Below the pieces are notes generated by a model. That model was not told the origin of the DNA and ran no database searches. It saw only the letters and a program-made list of their open reading frames with translations. Of a stretch of 57,543 nt of DNA, positions 45,581 to 53,353 are shown one piece after another. The DNA is taken from positions 1-57,543 of the forward strand of contig CAMMSL010000017.1 of the NCBI GenBank assembly GCA_946499505.1, written 5' to 3'. The first letter of the stretch is position 1; the number at the start of each line of letters is the position of its first letter. The position numbers and the translations under genes were made by a program. The stretch comes from an uncultured Lachnoclostridium sp. Lineage in GTDB: Bacteria; Bacillota; Clostridia; Lachnospirales; Lachnospiraceae.

Positions 45581-46114
45581 TCATGTGCGGATCTCCGGCG
45601 GATACTCCACTCCCTCCGGCAGCGGATCCCACTCATTTAACCCCAGCTGCTGTTTGAACATGGCCTGCTCCAGTGTCAGATGAGGCTCATCTTCTTCCAG
45701 ATATTCTATCAGTTCATCGAGTCCTTCCCGCGTCACGTTGTTGACCATGAAGATACGCTCGCATCCTGCATTGATCAGCCATTGTCTGACCATGGGAATA
45801 TTGGCATAAGGAGAATCAATCTTTGTGATAATGCCAATCAGCGGGCGCTGGATAAACGCACGGCTGCTGTCCCCGAACAAGTTAAACGGCTCGTCCGCAG
45901 CCTGAACGATAGCCACCACATCTGCTTCAAATGAAAAGCATGCCAGACCGACGCTGAATCGTTTCGACTCGGCATATTCGCCCGGAGAATCGATGGTATC
46001 GTCTTCTGTATTGGTATATTGCGTTTTTATGTAATGAAGTTCTTCCCCTTTGAGCGCCTGTGTCAGAGAAGTCTTTCCCGCTTCACTTCTGCCCATCAGA
46101 AATAACTTTTTCAT
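45581..46114 (-). CDS. eutP: EutP/PduV-family small GTPase
   Basis: A 177-residue Ras-like P-loop protein with Walker A GRSEAGKT near residue 8, DTIDSPGEY as the switch/G3-like region and a TKID G4 motif. Family members are encoded in ethanolamine and propanediol microcompartment operons; they are thought to help position or assemble the compartments. It is the last gene after two shell proteins, 11 bases from the second. No ammonia-lyase, diol dehydratase or aldehyde dehydrogenase gene is present in the window. Confidence 0.88.
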   Translation of the reverse strand: MKKLFLMGRSEAGKTSLTQALKGEELHYIKTQYTNTEDDTIDSPGEYAESKRFSVGLACFSFEADVVAIVQAADEPFNLFGDSSRAFIQRPLIGIITKIDSPYANIPMVRQWLINAGCERIFMVNNVTREGLDELIEYLEEDEPHLTLEQAMFKQQLGLNEWDPLPEGVEYPPEIRT

Positions 46115-46125
46115 CTTGTCACCTT

Positions 46126-46554
46126 CTAACTTCTGTGAATCTCACAGGTTTTAAATCCAAGCACTTCGTCGAAGAACCAGACAACACCCTCAACTGCAGT
46201 CTGTACTTCGGCCAGCCCTCCGGTGATGATCAGGGAGCCGCAGAAACGATCCATAAACCCAATCTCCACATGCGCACTCTTCACCGCAGTATCTGCCGCT
46301 ACCACAACTGCCTCCCACGGGGTAAAACGCATCAGGCCGATGGACTCGCCTGTATGATCCTCGCCCTCATGCACACCAATATGAAGCGCCAGATTCTGAT
46401 AAATGCGTGTGTCGGACGGACTTATGACATGCGCCAGACACACTTCTTTTCCGGGTACGCGCACTCGTGTCATACGAAGCTTTTTCCCTTTCAGATGTTC
46501 GTAATCATCATGGAACAGCTTTTCCAGCAGTTCTTCTTTCGTCATTCGAGCCAT
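46126..46554 (-). CDS. EutS/PduU-type microcompartment shell protein with N-terminal extension
   Basis: A 142-residue circularly permuted BMC-domain protein. The core matches the neighbouring EutS (SIGLMRFTPWEAVVVAADTAVKSAHVEIGFMDRFCGSLIITG), with an N-terminal basic extension of about 25 residues. Permuted BMC hexamers carry a small beta barrel over the pore and are minor shell facets. It lies between eutS and eutP with 11-base spacers on both sides. Confidence 0.9.
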   Translation of the reverse strand: MARMTKEELLEKLFHDDYEHLKGKKLRMTRVRVPGKEVCLAHVISPSDTRIYQNLALHIGVHEGEDHTGESIGLMRFTPWEAVVVAADTAVKSAHVEIGFMDRFCGSLIITGGLAEVQTAVEGVVWFFDEVLGFKTCEIHRS

Positions 46555-46565
46555 GAATCCACTTC

Positions 46566-46931
46566 CTATCTCTTTGTGATGTTGCAGACTACATATCCCA
46601 GCGTATCATGGAAATACTCTACGATCTCCGTCAGAGCCGTCGTCACATCGGAAATCTCACCTGTGATGATCAGTGTTCCCGTAAAACGATCTGCAAATCC
46701 AAGATAGACATTTCCGCTCTTGACCGCAATATCTGATGCGATCACTGCTGATTCAGGCGGCGTCATATTCATAATGCCGATTGCTGACGAGCGGTAATCA
46801 AGCTGGGGATTCAGTCCCAGTTTCTGATATATGATCGGAGCCGGGCCTCCCATCACATGTGCAAATGTGATTTCCTTTCCTGCCACAGTCTCCTGTACGA
46901 TTCTTATCTGTTCTCCATGATCATTAGCCAT
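46566..46931 (-). CDS. eutS: EutS-type microcompartment shell protein
   Basis: A 121-residue permuted BMC shell protein closely resembling EutS: VAGKEITFAHV, AIGIMNMTPPESAVIASDIAVKSGNVYLGFADRFTGTLIITG and the C-terminal VVCNITKR. It is the first gene of the eutS-eutS2-eutP unit, with a strong promoter at 46991-47019, a GAGCAG inverted-repeat cluster in the leader and AGGAGAG before the ATG. Confidence 0.92.
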   Translation of the reverse strand: MANDHGEQIRIVQETVAGKEITFAHVMGGPAPIIYQKLGLNPQLDYRSSAIGIMNMTPPESAVIASDIAVKSGNVYLGFADRFTGTLIITGEISDVTTALTEIVEYFHDTLGYVVCNITKR

Positions 46932-46957
46932 TGATAATTCCTCTCTCTCCTGTGTAT

Positions 46958-46982
46958 CTGCTCTCTAAAGAGCAGTCTGCTC
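46958..46982. promoter_or_regulatory. Operator-like alternating repeats in the eutS leader
   Basis: CTGCTC at 46958-46963, GAGCAG at 46970-46975 and CTGCTC at 46977-46982 form overlapping inverted repeats immediately downstream of the -10 box. This is a likely regulator site, or a short leader hairpin. Confidence 0.45.
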
Positions 46983-46990
46983 CACTAAAA

Positions 46991-47019
46991 ATCATACTAT
47001 TATGTGTGTCCTCTGTCAA
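46991..47019 (-). promoter_or_regulatory. Sigma-A promoter of the eutS operon
   Basis: TTGACA, 17 bases, TATGAT on the minus strand: a near-consensus promoter between deoC and eutS. The shell genes can therefore be transcribed independently of udp-deoC. Confidence 0.75.
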
Positions 47020-47064
47020 GCTGATATACAACATCCTGTTATGTTTTCACTCTGCAGCATCTTG

Positions 47065-47724
47065 TTATCGCTTTATATCTTTTACAAGCTTCACAATACG
47101 GCTCGTACCGAGGCGGTCTGCCCCGAGCGCCAGAAATTTTTCCGCGTCTTCCAGAGATGAGATCCCGCCTGCTGCCTTGATCTTCACATTCGAACCCACA
47201 TTTTCAGCAAACAGCTTTATATCTTCAAATGTGGCTCCGCCGCTGGAAAATCCGGTGGAAGTCTTGATATAATCTGCTCCGGCCTCCGTCACGATCTGGC
47301 ACATTTTCACCTTTTCTTCATCCGTCAGCAGGCAGGTCTCTATTATGACTTTGAGGACCTTGTCTCCGCATGCTGCTTTCAATGTGCGGATCTCGTTTTC
47401 GATAAGATCATATTTTTTGTCTTTGAGCCATCCGATATTGATGACCATATCGATCTCATCCGCCCCGTTTGCAATGGCGTCCTTTGTCTCAAATTCCTTG
47501 ACCGCTGTGGTCATATATCCGTTGGGGAATCCGATTACTGTGCAGACTGCTGTTTTTCCTCTCACATACTCGGTTGCCTGTTTTACATAACTCGGCGGAA
47601 TACAAACCGATGCTGTGTGGTATGTAATTCCGTCATCGCAGATCTGTCGAATTTCCTCCCATGTAGCTGTCTGTGCCAAAAGCGTATGGTCTACGTGTGT
47701 CAAAATCTCATTTATCTCCATCAT
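47065..47724 (-). CDS. deoC: Deoxyribose-phosphate aldolase
   Basis: Splits 2-deoxyribose-5-phosphate into glyceraldehyde-3-phosphate and acetaldehyde. The 219-residue class I aldolase is complete: [14 protein letters not shown] at the start, the [12 protein letters not shown] region, the lysines of KVIIETCLL and [19 protein letters not shown] (the latter carrying the Schiff-base lysine), and [11 protein letters not shown]. It follows the nucleoside phosphorylase by 31 bases, forming a nucleoside salvage pair. Confidence 0.95.
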   Translation of the reverse strand: MMEINEILTHVDHTLLAQTATWEEIRQICDDGITYHTASVCIPPSYVKQATEYVRGKTAVCTVIGFPNGYMTTAVKEFETKDAIANGADEIDMVINIGWLKDKKYDLIENEIRTLKAACGDKVLKVIIETCLLTDEEKVKMCQIVTEAGADYIKTSTGFSSGGATFEDIKLFAENVGSNVKIKAAGGISSLEDAEKFLALGADRLGTSRIVKLVKDIKR

Positions 47725-47755
47725 CCTCTACCTCGTTTCTTCTTTTACCGCCTTT

Positions 47756-48541
47756 TTACCTGTCCTTTTCCCGTTCGGAATGGATGAGTTCGCGGACAGC
47801 CTCCACCGCCACCTGAACTGCCATATCCGTATCGTGTACGACCGGATTATCCAATCCCAGTTTCTCCCGTTCCTGATTTGCAAGGACAAGGAAACAAGAG
47901 CCAACTCTCACTTTCAGACAGCTTGCAACTACAAACAGCGCTGCCGACTCCATTTCTGAAGCAAGACATCCGAGACGTTTCCACGCCTCCCACTTATTCA
48001 GCAGTTCATAGCTTACCGGCTTTACTTCCGGCTCATGCTGCCCGTAAAAAGAATCCTTACACTGTACGACGCCTGTGTGATACGGGTAGCCTTTTTGCTC
48101 TGCCGCATCGACCAGGGCATTCGTCACTTTCAGATCCGGAACCGCAGGGAATTCGATGGGCGCATATTCCCGGCTTGTCCCTTCCATACGGATCGCGCCC
48201 GTGGCGATCACGATATCACCGCTCTTTACCTCCGGCTGCATTCCGCCGCACGTTCCGATCCTGACAAATGTATCTGCTCCGCAGCGGTACAGTTCTTCCA
48301 TTGCGATCGAAGCAGACGGACCGCCAATCCCCGTGGACGTCACACTGACCTTTTCTCCGTCCAGTGTTCCGGTATATGTAATAAATTCCCGATTGTCGGC
48401 GATCAGGACAGGATTATCAAAATATTTTGCAATCTTTGCACACCTCTTGGGTTTTCCCGGCATGATCACGTATCGTCCCACTTCTCCTTTTGCCACCTGT
48501 ATATGGTACTGCCTGCTGGCATCTTCCGAATAATTCTTCAT
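47756..48541 (-). CDS. udp: Uridine phosphorylase-type nucleoside phosphorylase
   Basis: A 261-residue member of the PNP/UDP family that releases base and (deoxy)ribose-1-phosphate from nucleosides. Visible: [14 protein letters not shown] at the start, [33 protein letters not shown] (phosphate and family signature) and [13 protein letters not shown]. The long first domain and signature fit uridine phosphorylase better than purine nucleoside phosphorylase, although substrate range cannot be fixed. It is the first gene before deoC, behind a palindromic site at 48616-48630. Confidence 0.9.
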   Translation of the reverse strand: MKNYSEDASRQYHIQVAKGEVGRYVIMPGKPKRCAKIAKYFDNPVLIADNREFITYTGTLDGEKVSVTSTGIGGPSASIAMEELYRCGADTFVRIGTCGGMQPEVKSGDIVIATGAIRMEGTSREYAPIEFPAVPDLKVTNALVDAAEQKGYPYHTGVVQCKDSFYGQHEPEVKPVSYELLNKWEAWKRLGCLASEMESAALFVVASCLKVRVGSCFLVLANQEREKLGLDNPVVHDTDMAVQVAVEAVRELIHSEREKDR

Positions 48542-48615
48542 CCTGCGTCCTCCTCTCTTTTCAAGTCATTTACAGATCAGCGCTGTTTCTCTGCGCCTCA
48601 TTACATACTTTGCCT

Positions 48616-48630
48616 ATACCAGTATGGTAT
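48616..48630. promoter_or_regulatory. Palindromic operator candidate upstream of udp-deoC
   Basis: ATACCAGTATGGTAT is a perfect six-base inverted repeat with a three-base centre, 75 bases before the udp start codon and about 150 before the divergent esterase gene. It could regulate either direction. Confidence 0.45.
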
Positions 48631-48776
48631 CACATTCCGGCACAAAATGCACCAGCGCTGTTGAAACCTTTTGGTTTAAAGTGAACAACCAGGACATCAC
48701 TTCTTATGATGGTTCTTTTGCTTTACAATAAGTATAGTGAATCTTAGTGAGAAATATGGTAAATCTTAATGACGTC

Positions 48777-49856
48777 ATGAAAAAACGCAGACTGACAACA
48801 TGGCTTTTAACGATCGCAGCCATATTGACATTTACGGGCTGCACATCCGATACTTCAACGGATTCTTCGTCTATGCAGACGGATGGAACTCCCAGTGAAA
48901 GTTCCGCAGAATCCGACGGAACAAATCCAGCAGACACAGACAAGGCGGTGACAGATATGAATGACACAACAGTAACAAACGCAGCGCTCCCGGAAGAGCT
49001 CTCCCCCATTCCTCAGGAATATTTTTCCGAATCGGATCAGCCGGGTACTCTTGTGGAACTTGAATATGACACTTATGAGTCCATGACATATGCTCAGAAG
49101 GACGCAGTGCTCCATAAACGGGCGATCGTCTATCTCCCCTATAGATATTCTGAAGATACGGAGTATAATGTATTTTATCTGATGCACGGCGGCTGGAGCG
49201 ATGAAACGACCTATCTGGGCACTCCGGATCATCCCAATGCATTCAAAAATGTACTGGACAACGCGATGGCTGACGGGAAGATTCTCCCCATGATCGTTGT
49301 ATGTCCGACATATAACAATGAAAGCAATACAGACAGCTCCAGTTATTCACTTGCGCTTCAGCTCACGGATAATTACCACAACGAGATGATCAATGATCTC
49401 ATTCCCGCCGTAGAGGGAACATACAGTACTTATGCTGACGACACCACTCCGGAAGGCATAAGCGCCTCCCGGGGCCACCGTACTTTCTGCGGTTTTTCTA
49501 TGGGATCTGTCGCCACATGGCATACATTCCAGTACTGTCTTGACTATTTCCGCTATTTTCTGCCGTCCAGCGGGAACCTCACTTCCGACGGGGAATATAT
49601 AGCGGATATCGTGCGGGATTCCGGCCATGAGTGGAATGATTTCTTCATTTTCGCAGCATCCGGCACAGATGATTTTGCATATTCCGCATTTAAGAACCAG
49701 ATCGAAGCAATGGCAGATGTAGACGACGGTACATTCCGCTATGCTGACAATGAAAGAGAAGGTAATCTCTATTTCCTCGAACAGGACGGCGGCGTCCACA
49801 GCGGAGAGTACGCGATGAAGTATTTCTATAACGGACTTTGCTGGATCTGGCAGTAA
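48777..49856 (+). CDS. Lipoprotein esterase, alpha/beta hydrolase fold (esterase D/feruloyl-esterase type)
   Basis: The only plus-strand gene. From ATG 48777 the product of 359 residues has a lipoprotein signal peptide with lipobox LTFTGC, a Ser/Thr/Asp-rich spacer, then an esterase domain with an oxyanion-type LMHGGWSDE, the nucleophile elbow GFSMGS and a late histidine in QDGGVHSGEYA. It resembles family 1 carbohydrate esterases, so it may deacylate plant or bacterial polysaccharide outside the cell. The exact start is uncertain: GTG 48747 and ATG 48756 are in frame and no strong ribosome site decides. Confidence 0.82.
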   Translation: MKKRRLTTWLLTIAAILTFTGCTSDTSTDSSSMQTDGTPSESSAESDGTNPADTDKAVTDMNDTTVTNAALPEELSPIPQEYFSESDQPGTLVELEYDTYESMTYAQKDAVLHKRAIVYLPYRYSEDTEYNVFYLMHGGWSDETTYLGTPDHPNAFKNVLDNAMADGKILPMIVVCPTYNNESNTDSSSYSLALQLTDNYHNEMINDLIPAVEGTYSTYADDTTPEGISASRGHRTFCGFSMGSVATWHTFQYCLDYFRYFLPSSGNLTSDGEYIADIVRDSGHEWNDFFIFAASGTDDFAYSAFKNQIEAMADVDDGTFRYADNEREGNLYFLEQDGGVHSGEYAMKYFYNGLCWIWQ

Positions 49857-49897
49857 AGAAAACCGAGTTCCCTTTTTTATGGGTTCTCGGCTTTCTT
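49855..49897. terminator. Bidirectional terminator between the esterase gene and leuS
   Basis: A hairpin of AAAGAAAACCGAG with CTCGGCTTTCTTT around a T-rich loop, starting at the esterase stop codon and flanked by A-rich and T-rich sides. It can serve both converging genes. Confidence 0.7.
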
Positions 49898-49913
49898 TCA
49901 TCTTATTTCAACA

Positions 49914-52346
49914 TTATTTCATCACGATATTTACAATCTTCTTCGGCACATAAATCTCTTTAACCACATTGCCTGTCAGCTTATCAGCAACAGCCTCTTT
50001 TCCTGCTGCGATCGCCTCGTCTTTTGTCGCATCGGCGGAAATGCTGATGACAGCTTTTGTCTTACCGTTGATCTGTACCGGAATCTCGATCTCGTCGTCC
50101 TTCATCTCGTTCTCATCGTAGGTCGGCCATCCTGCCTTGAAGACAGTCTCATTGTGCCCCAGCTGCTCCCACATTTCCTCTGCGAAATGCGGTGCAAACG
50201 GAGAGATGAGCACCGCAATGGTCTCCAGCGTCTCTTTATCGATACCGCCCTCTTTCTTGGCAACCTCGATGAACTTATTGTTGTACTCCATGAAACCGGA
50301 TACAACAGTATTCAGGCTGAAGCTCTCCAGACGGCTTGTGATATCGTAAACCATCTTGTGACGGAGCTTGATCATTTCTTTTGTCGCCTTGATATCTTTG
50401 TCCTTGCTGTCCTGAAGCAGATTCCAGAGACGTTTCAGGAAACGGTTTACGCCGTCGATTCCGCGGTCATCCCACTCAGCATCCAGCTCCGGCGGTCCTA
50501 CGAAGAGCTCGTACATTCTCAGGGAGTCGCAGCCGTAATCACGTACAAGATCATCCGGAGAAACTACATTTCCCTTGGACTTGCTCATCTTGATACCGTT
50601 CTTTCCTGTGATCATGCCCTGATTGAACAGCTTGTGGAACGGCTCGTCAAAGTCGATCACTCCGATATCATACAGGAACTTTGTATAGAATCTGGAGTAC
50701 AGAAGATGCAGTACCGCGTGCTCCACGCCTCCGATATACATATCTACCGGCAGGTATTTGTCTGCCTTCTCTCTGGAAACCAGTTCTTTATCATTGTGAT
50801 TGTCCACGTAGCGCAGGAAGTACCATGAAGATCCTGCCCACTGAGGCATCGTGTTTGTCTCTCTCTTGGCCGGTTTTCCGCACTTCGGGCACTTGCAGTT
50901 CACCCACTCGTCGATTGCGGCAAGCGGTGACTCTCCGGTTCCTGTCGGTTCATAAGAATCCACATCCGGCAGGCGGAGCGGCAGTTCTTCCTCCGGTACA
51001 GGCACACATCCGCAGTCCGGACAGTGCACGATCGGGATCGGCTCGCCCCAGTAACGCTGGCGGGAGAATACCCAGTCGCGGAGTTTGTAGTTAACAGTCG
51101 CACGTCCGATGCCGCGCTCCTCGATAATGTGCGGAGCTTCTTTTTTCAGGACAGCGGATTCCATGCCGTTCCACTCACCGGAATTGATCATTGTTCCGGC
51201 AGCCTCTGTATAAGCCTCTGTCATATTCTCGATCTCTTTGCCGTCTTTTGCGATGACCTGAATGATCGGAATATCAAATTTCTTTGCAAACTCAAAGTCA
51301 CGGTCGTCATGAGCCGGCACACACATGATAGCTCCTGTACCGTAATCGGCAAGTACATAATCGGACAGCCAGATCGGCGTCTTGGCGCCGTTTAACGGGT
51401 TGATCGCATAGCTTCCCGTAAATACGCCGGTCTTCTCTTTATCCTGCATACGGTCTACATTTGACTTCATAGATGCTTCGTAGATGTATTTCTCTACCGC
51501 GTCTTTTGTCTCCGGTGTAGCGAGAGATTTTGCAAGAGCATGCTCCGGTGCAAGTACCATAAATGTTGCGCCGTAGAGCGTATCCGGTCTTGTGGTGTAC
51601 ACCGTGATCTTCTCATCTCTTCCCTCAACCGGGAAATCAACCTCTGCACCGTATGATTTTCCGATCCAGTCTGTCTGCATCTTCTTAACCTTCTCCGGCC
51701 AGTCCAGCTTGTCGAGGTCATTTAACAGACGGTCTGCATATTTTGTAATGCGGAGCATCCACTGGCGGAGGTTCTTCTTCGTCACTTCCGCGCCGCAGCG
51801 CTCACATTTGCCGTTTACAACTTCCTCGTTCGCAAGGCCTGTCTTACAGGACGGACACCAGTTGATCGGGAATTCCTTCTCATATGCAAGACCTGCCTTG
51901 AACATTTTTACGAAAATCCACTGTGTCCACTTGTAGAAATTCGGATCTGTTGTATTTACTTCCATATCCCAGTCATAAAGCGCTGCGATATCGTTGATCT
52001 GTCTCTTGATATTTGCTACGTTCTCAGCAGTGGATTTTGCCGGGTGAACGCCCATCTTGATGGCATAGTTCTCAGCCGGGAGTCCGAAAGCATCCCATCC
52101 CATCGGATGAATGATATAGTAGCCCTGCTGAAGTTTATAACGGCTCCACACATCGGAGATCACATAGCCTCTCCAGTGTCCCACATGAAGTCCGTTTCCT
52201 GACGGATACGGGAACATATCGAGGCAGTAATATTTCTCCTTCTCTTTGCCATTGTCATCCACTTTCGGATTGACCGGATTCTCTTCCCATCTCTCACGCC
52301 ATTTTTTCTCAATTGCTCTGTGGTTGTACACGATCTTTGTACCCAT
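49914..52346 (-). CDS. leuS: Leucyl-tRNA synthetase
   Basis: Charges tRNA-Leu. The 810-residue class Ia enzyme has the HIGH-type motif PYPSGNGLHVGHWRGY, the zinc/editing insertion with TTRPDTLYGATFMVLAPEH and the KMSKS motif GIKMSKSKGNVVSPDD. The CP1 editing domain is of the usual bacterial type, and the chain is of normal length and intact. Expression is governed by the leucine T-box leader immediately upstream. The frame starts at ATG 52346, 80 bases after the terminator helix. Confidence 0.97.
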   Translation of the reverse strand: MGTKIVYNHRAIEKKWRERWEENPVNPKVDDNGKEKEKYYCLDMFPYPSGNGLHVGHWRGYVISDVWSRYKLQQGYYIIHPMGWDAFGLPAENYAIKMGVHPAKSTAENVANIKRQINDIAALYDWDMEVNTTDPNFYKWTQWIFVKMFKAGLAYEKEFPINWCPSCKTGLANEEVVNGKCERCGAEVTKKNLRQWMLRITKYADRLLNDLDKLDWPEKVKKMQTDWIGKSYGAEVDFPVEGRDEKITVYTTRPDTLYGATFMVLAPEHALAKSLATPETKDAVEKYIYEASMKSNVDRMQDKEKTGVFTGSYAINPLNGAKTPIWLSDYVLADYGTGAIMCVPAHDDRDFEFAKKFDIPIIQVIAKDGKEIENMTEAYTEAAGTMINSGEWNGMESAVLKKEAPHIIEERGIGRATVNYKLRDWVFSRQRYWGEPIPIVHCPDCGCVPVPEEELPLRLPDVDSYEPTGTGESPLAAIDEWVNCKCPKCGKPAKRETNTMPQWAGSSWYFLRYVDNHNDKELVSREKADKYLPVDMYIGGVEHAVLHLLYSRFYTKFLYDIGVIDFDEPFHKLFNQGMITGKNGIKMSKSKGNVVSPDDLVRDYGCDSLRMYELFVGPPELDAEWDDRGIDGVNRFLKRLWNLLQDSKDKDIKATKEMIKLRHKMVYDITSRLESFSLNTVVSGFMEYNNKFIEVAKKEGGIDKETLETIAVLISPFAPHFAEEMWEQLGHNETVFKAGWPTYDENEMKDDEIEIPVQINGKTKAVISISADATKDEAIAAGKEAVADKLTGNVVKEIYVPKKIVNIVMK

Positions 52347-52426
52347 CTGACGATTCCTCTCTTTCTTCTCTTACTGAATGTCCGCCTGAAGACTGTTCTG
52401 ATCATTCATTTTAACCGGACGCATAG

Positions 52427-52704
52427 AAAAAGCCTTTTCTTCTCATTTTACAAAGAGACGAAAAGGCTTTATTTCCGTGGTACCACTCTTATTCATCTGC
52501 CTGGGGGCAGATGCACTCATTGATTCTGTAACGGGAATTCCCGCTTCCGGCTGCCTGTGTCACTCGATGAGGTTCTTACAAGTTCACCGAAAGAACTCCA
52601 AGATGAGTTCAGAGTTTACGCTGCTGCCTCACACCTCCCGGCAGCTCTCTGGAAACGATACTCTCCTACTACTTCTCTTCTTTGTCTTTGCAATATACTC
52701 AATT
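52427..52704 (-). promoter_or_regulatory. T-box leader (tRNA-Leu-sensing riboswitch) of leuS
   Basis: The minus-strand transcript contains a long 5' stem-loop region, the T-box core around GAGTGGTACCACGG (52475-52488) and a terminator stem (52455-52470 with 52427-52444) followed by TTCTAT. A GAACTC segment in stem I could present a CUC leucine specifier. Uncharged tRNA would stabilise the antiterminator and allow leuS transcription. Confidence 0.93.
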
Positions 52705-52733
52705 ATTATAGAAAGAACCTTAAAATAAGTCAA
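52705..52733 (-). promoter_or_regulatory. Sigma-A promoter of the leuS T-box transcript
   Basis: TTGACT, 17 bases, TATAAT on the minus strand, just after the nrdG stop codon. Confidence 0.85.
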
Positions 52734-52740
52734 GGGAATT

Positions 52741-53280
52741 TTACACTCCTCTTTTGACTTTTGGCTCCCACAGAATTATTTCACCACTCTCCATACTTTT
52801 CTTCACATCAATGATCCGCTGATTGGACGATCCGCGGAACACCAGCCTGATGTCCTTCAGTGCTTCCACGAATCTTCCGTCCACAAGCACATCTATCATG
52901 GACAGCATTTCGTCCGTATACTCACATCTTGCTCGGCTTTCGCTGAGCAGTTCTTTGTCATAGAGATAGCCGGTATAACACCAGATGTTTTTCTCTGGGT
53001 ACTGCTCTCTCACTTTTCTTAAGAGCTGTACGAGCACCTGCTGATTCTGAGGTTCAAAAGGCTCTCCTCCGAGCAGTGACAGCCCGTTTACATATTCCGG
53101 TGAAAGAGCATCCAGAATCTCCCGCTCTGTCTCATCTGTATATTCCTTGCCATAACCGAAATCCCATGTATCCTGATTAAAGCATCCCGGACAGTGATGG
53201 GTACAGCCGGAAACGAAGAGGGAGACTCTGACTCCCTCTCCGTTGGCGATATCGCATTTTTTAATTTCTCCGTAATACAT
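52741..53280 (-). CDS. nrdG: Anaerobic ribonucleotide reductase activating protein (radical SAM)
   Basis: Installs the glycyl radical on NrdD. The 179-residue radical-SAM protein has the cluster motif CTHHCPGCFN (CxxxCxxC) near residue 26 and the SAM-binding LLGGEPF. ATG 53280 is preferred, five bases after AGGAG; the frame upstream to 53337 is spurious. It lies 73 bases after nrdD in the usual nrdD-nrdG order. Both proteins are oxygen-sensitive. Confidence 0.95.
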   Translation of the reverse strand: MYYGEIKKCDIANGEGVRVSLFVSGCTHHCPGCFNQDTWDFGYGKEYTDETEREILDALSPEYVNGLSLLGGEPFEPQNQQVLVQLLRKVREQYPEKNIWCYTGYLYDKELLSESRARCEYTDEMLSMIDVLVDGRFVEALKDIRLVFRGSSNQRIIDVKKSMESGEIILWEPKVKRGV

Positions 53281-53353
53281 ATTTTCTCCTGTTGCCGCAC
53301 ATTCACTATGCGGGCATACATCCGTCTCCTGACACAAGATGTCTGAACTGTTA

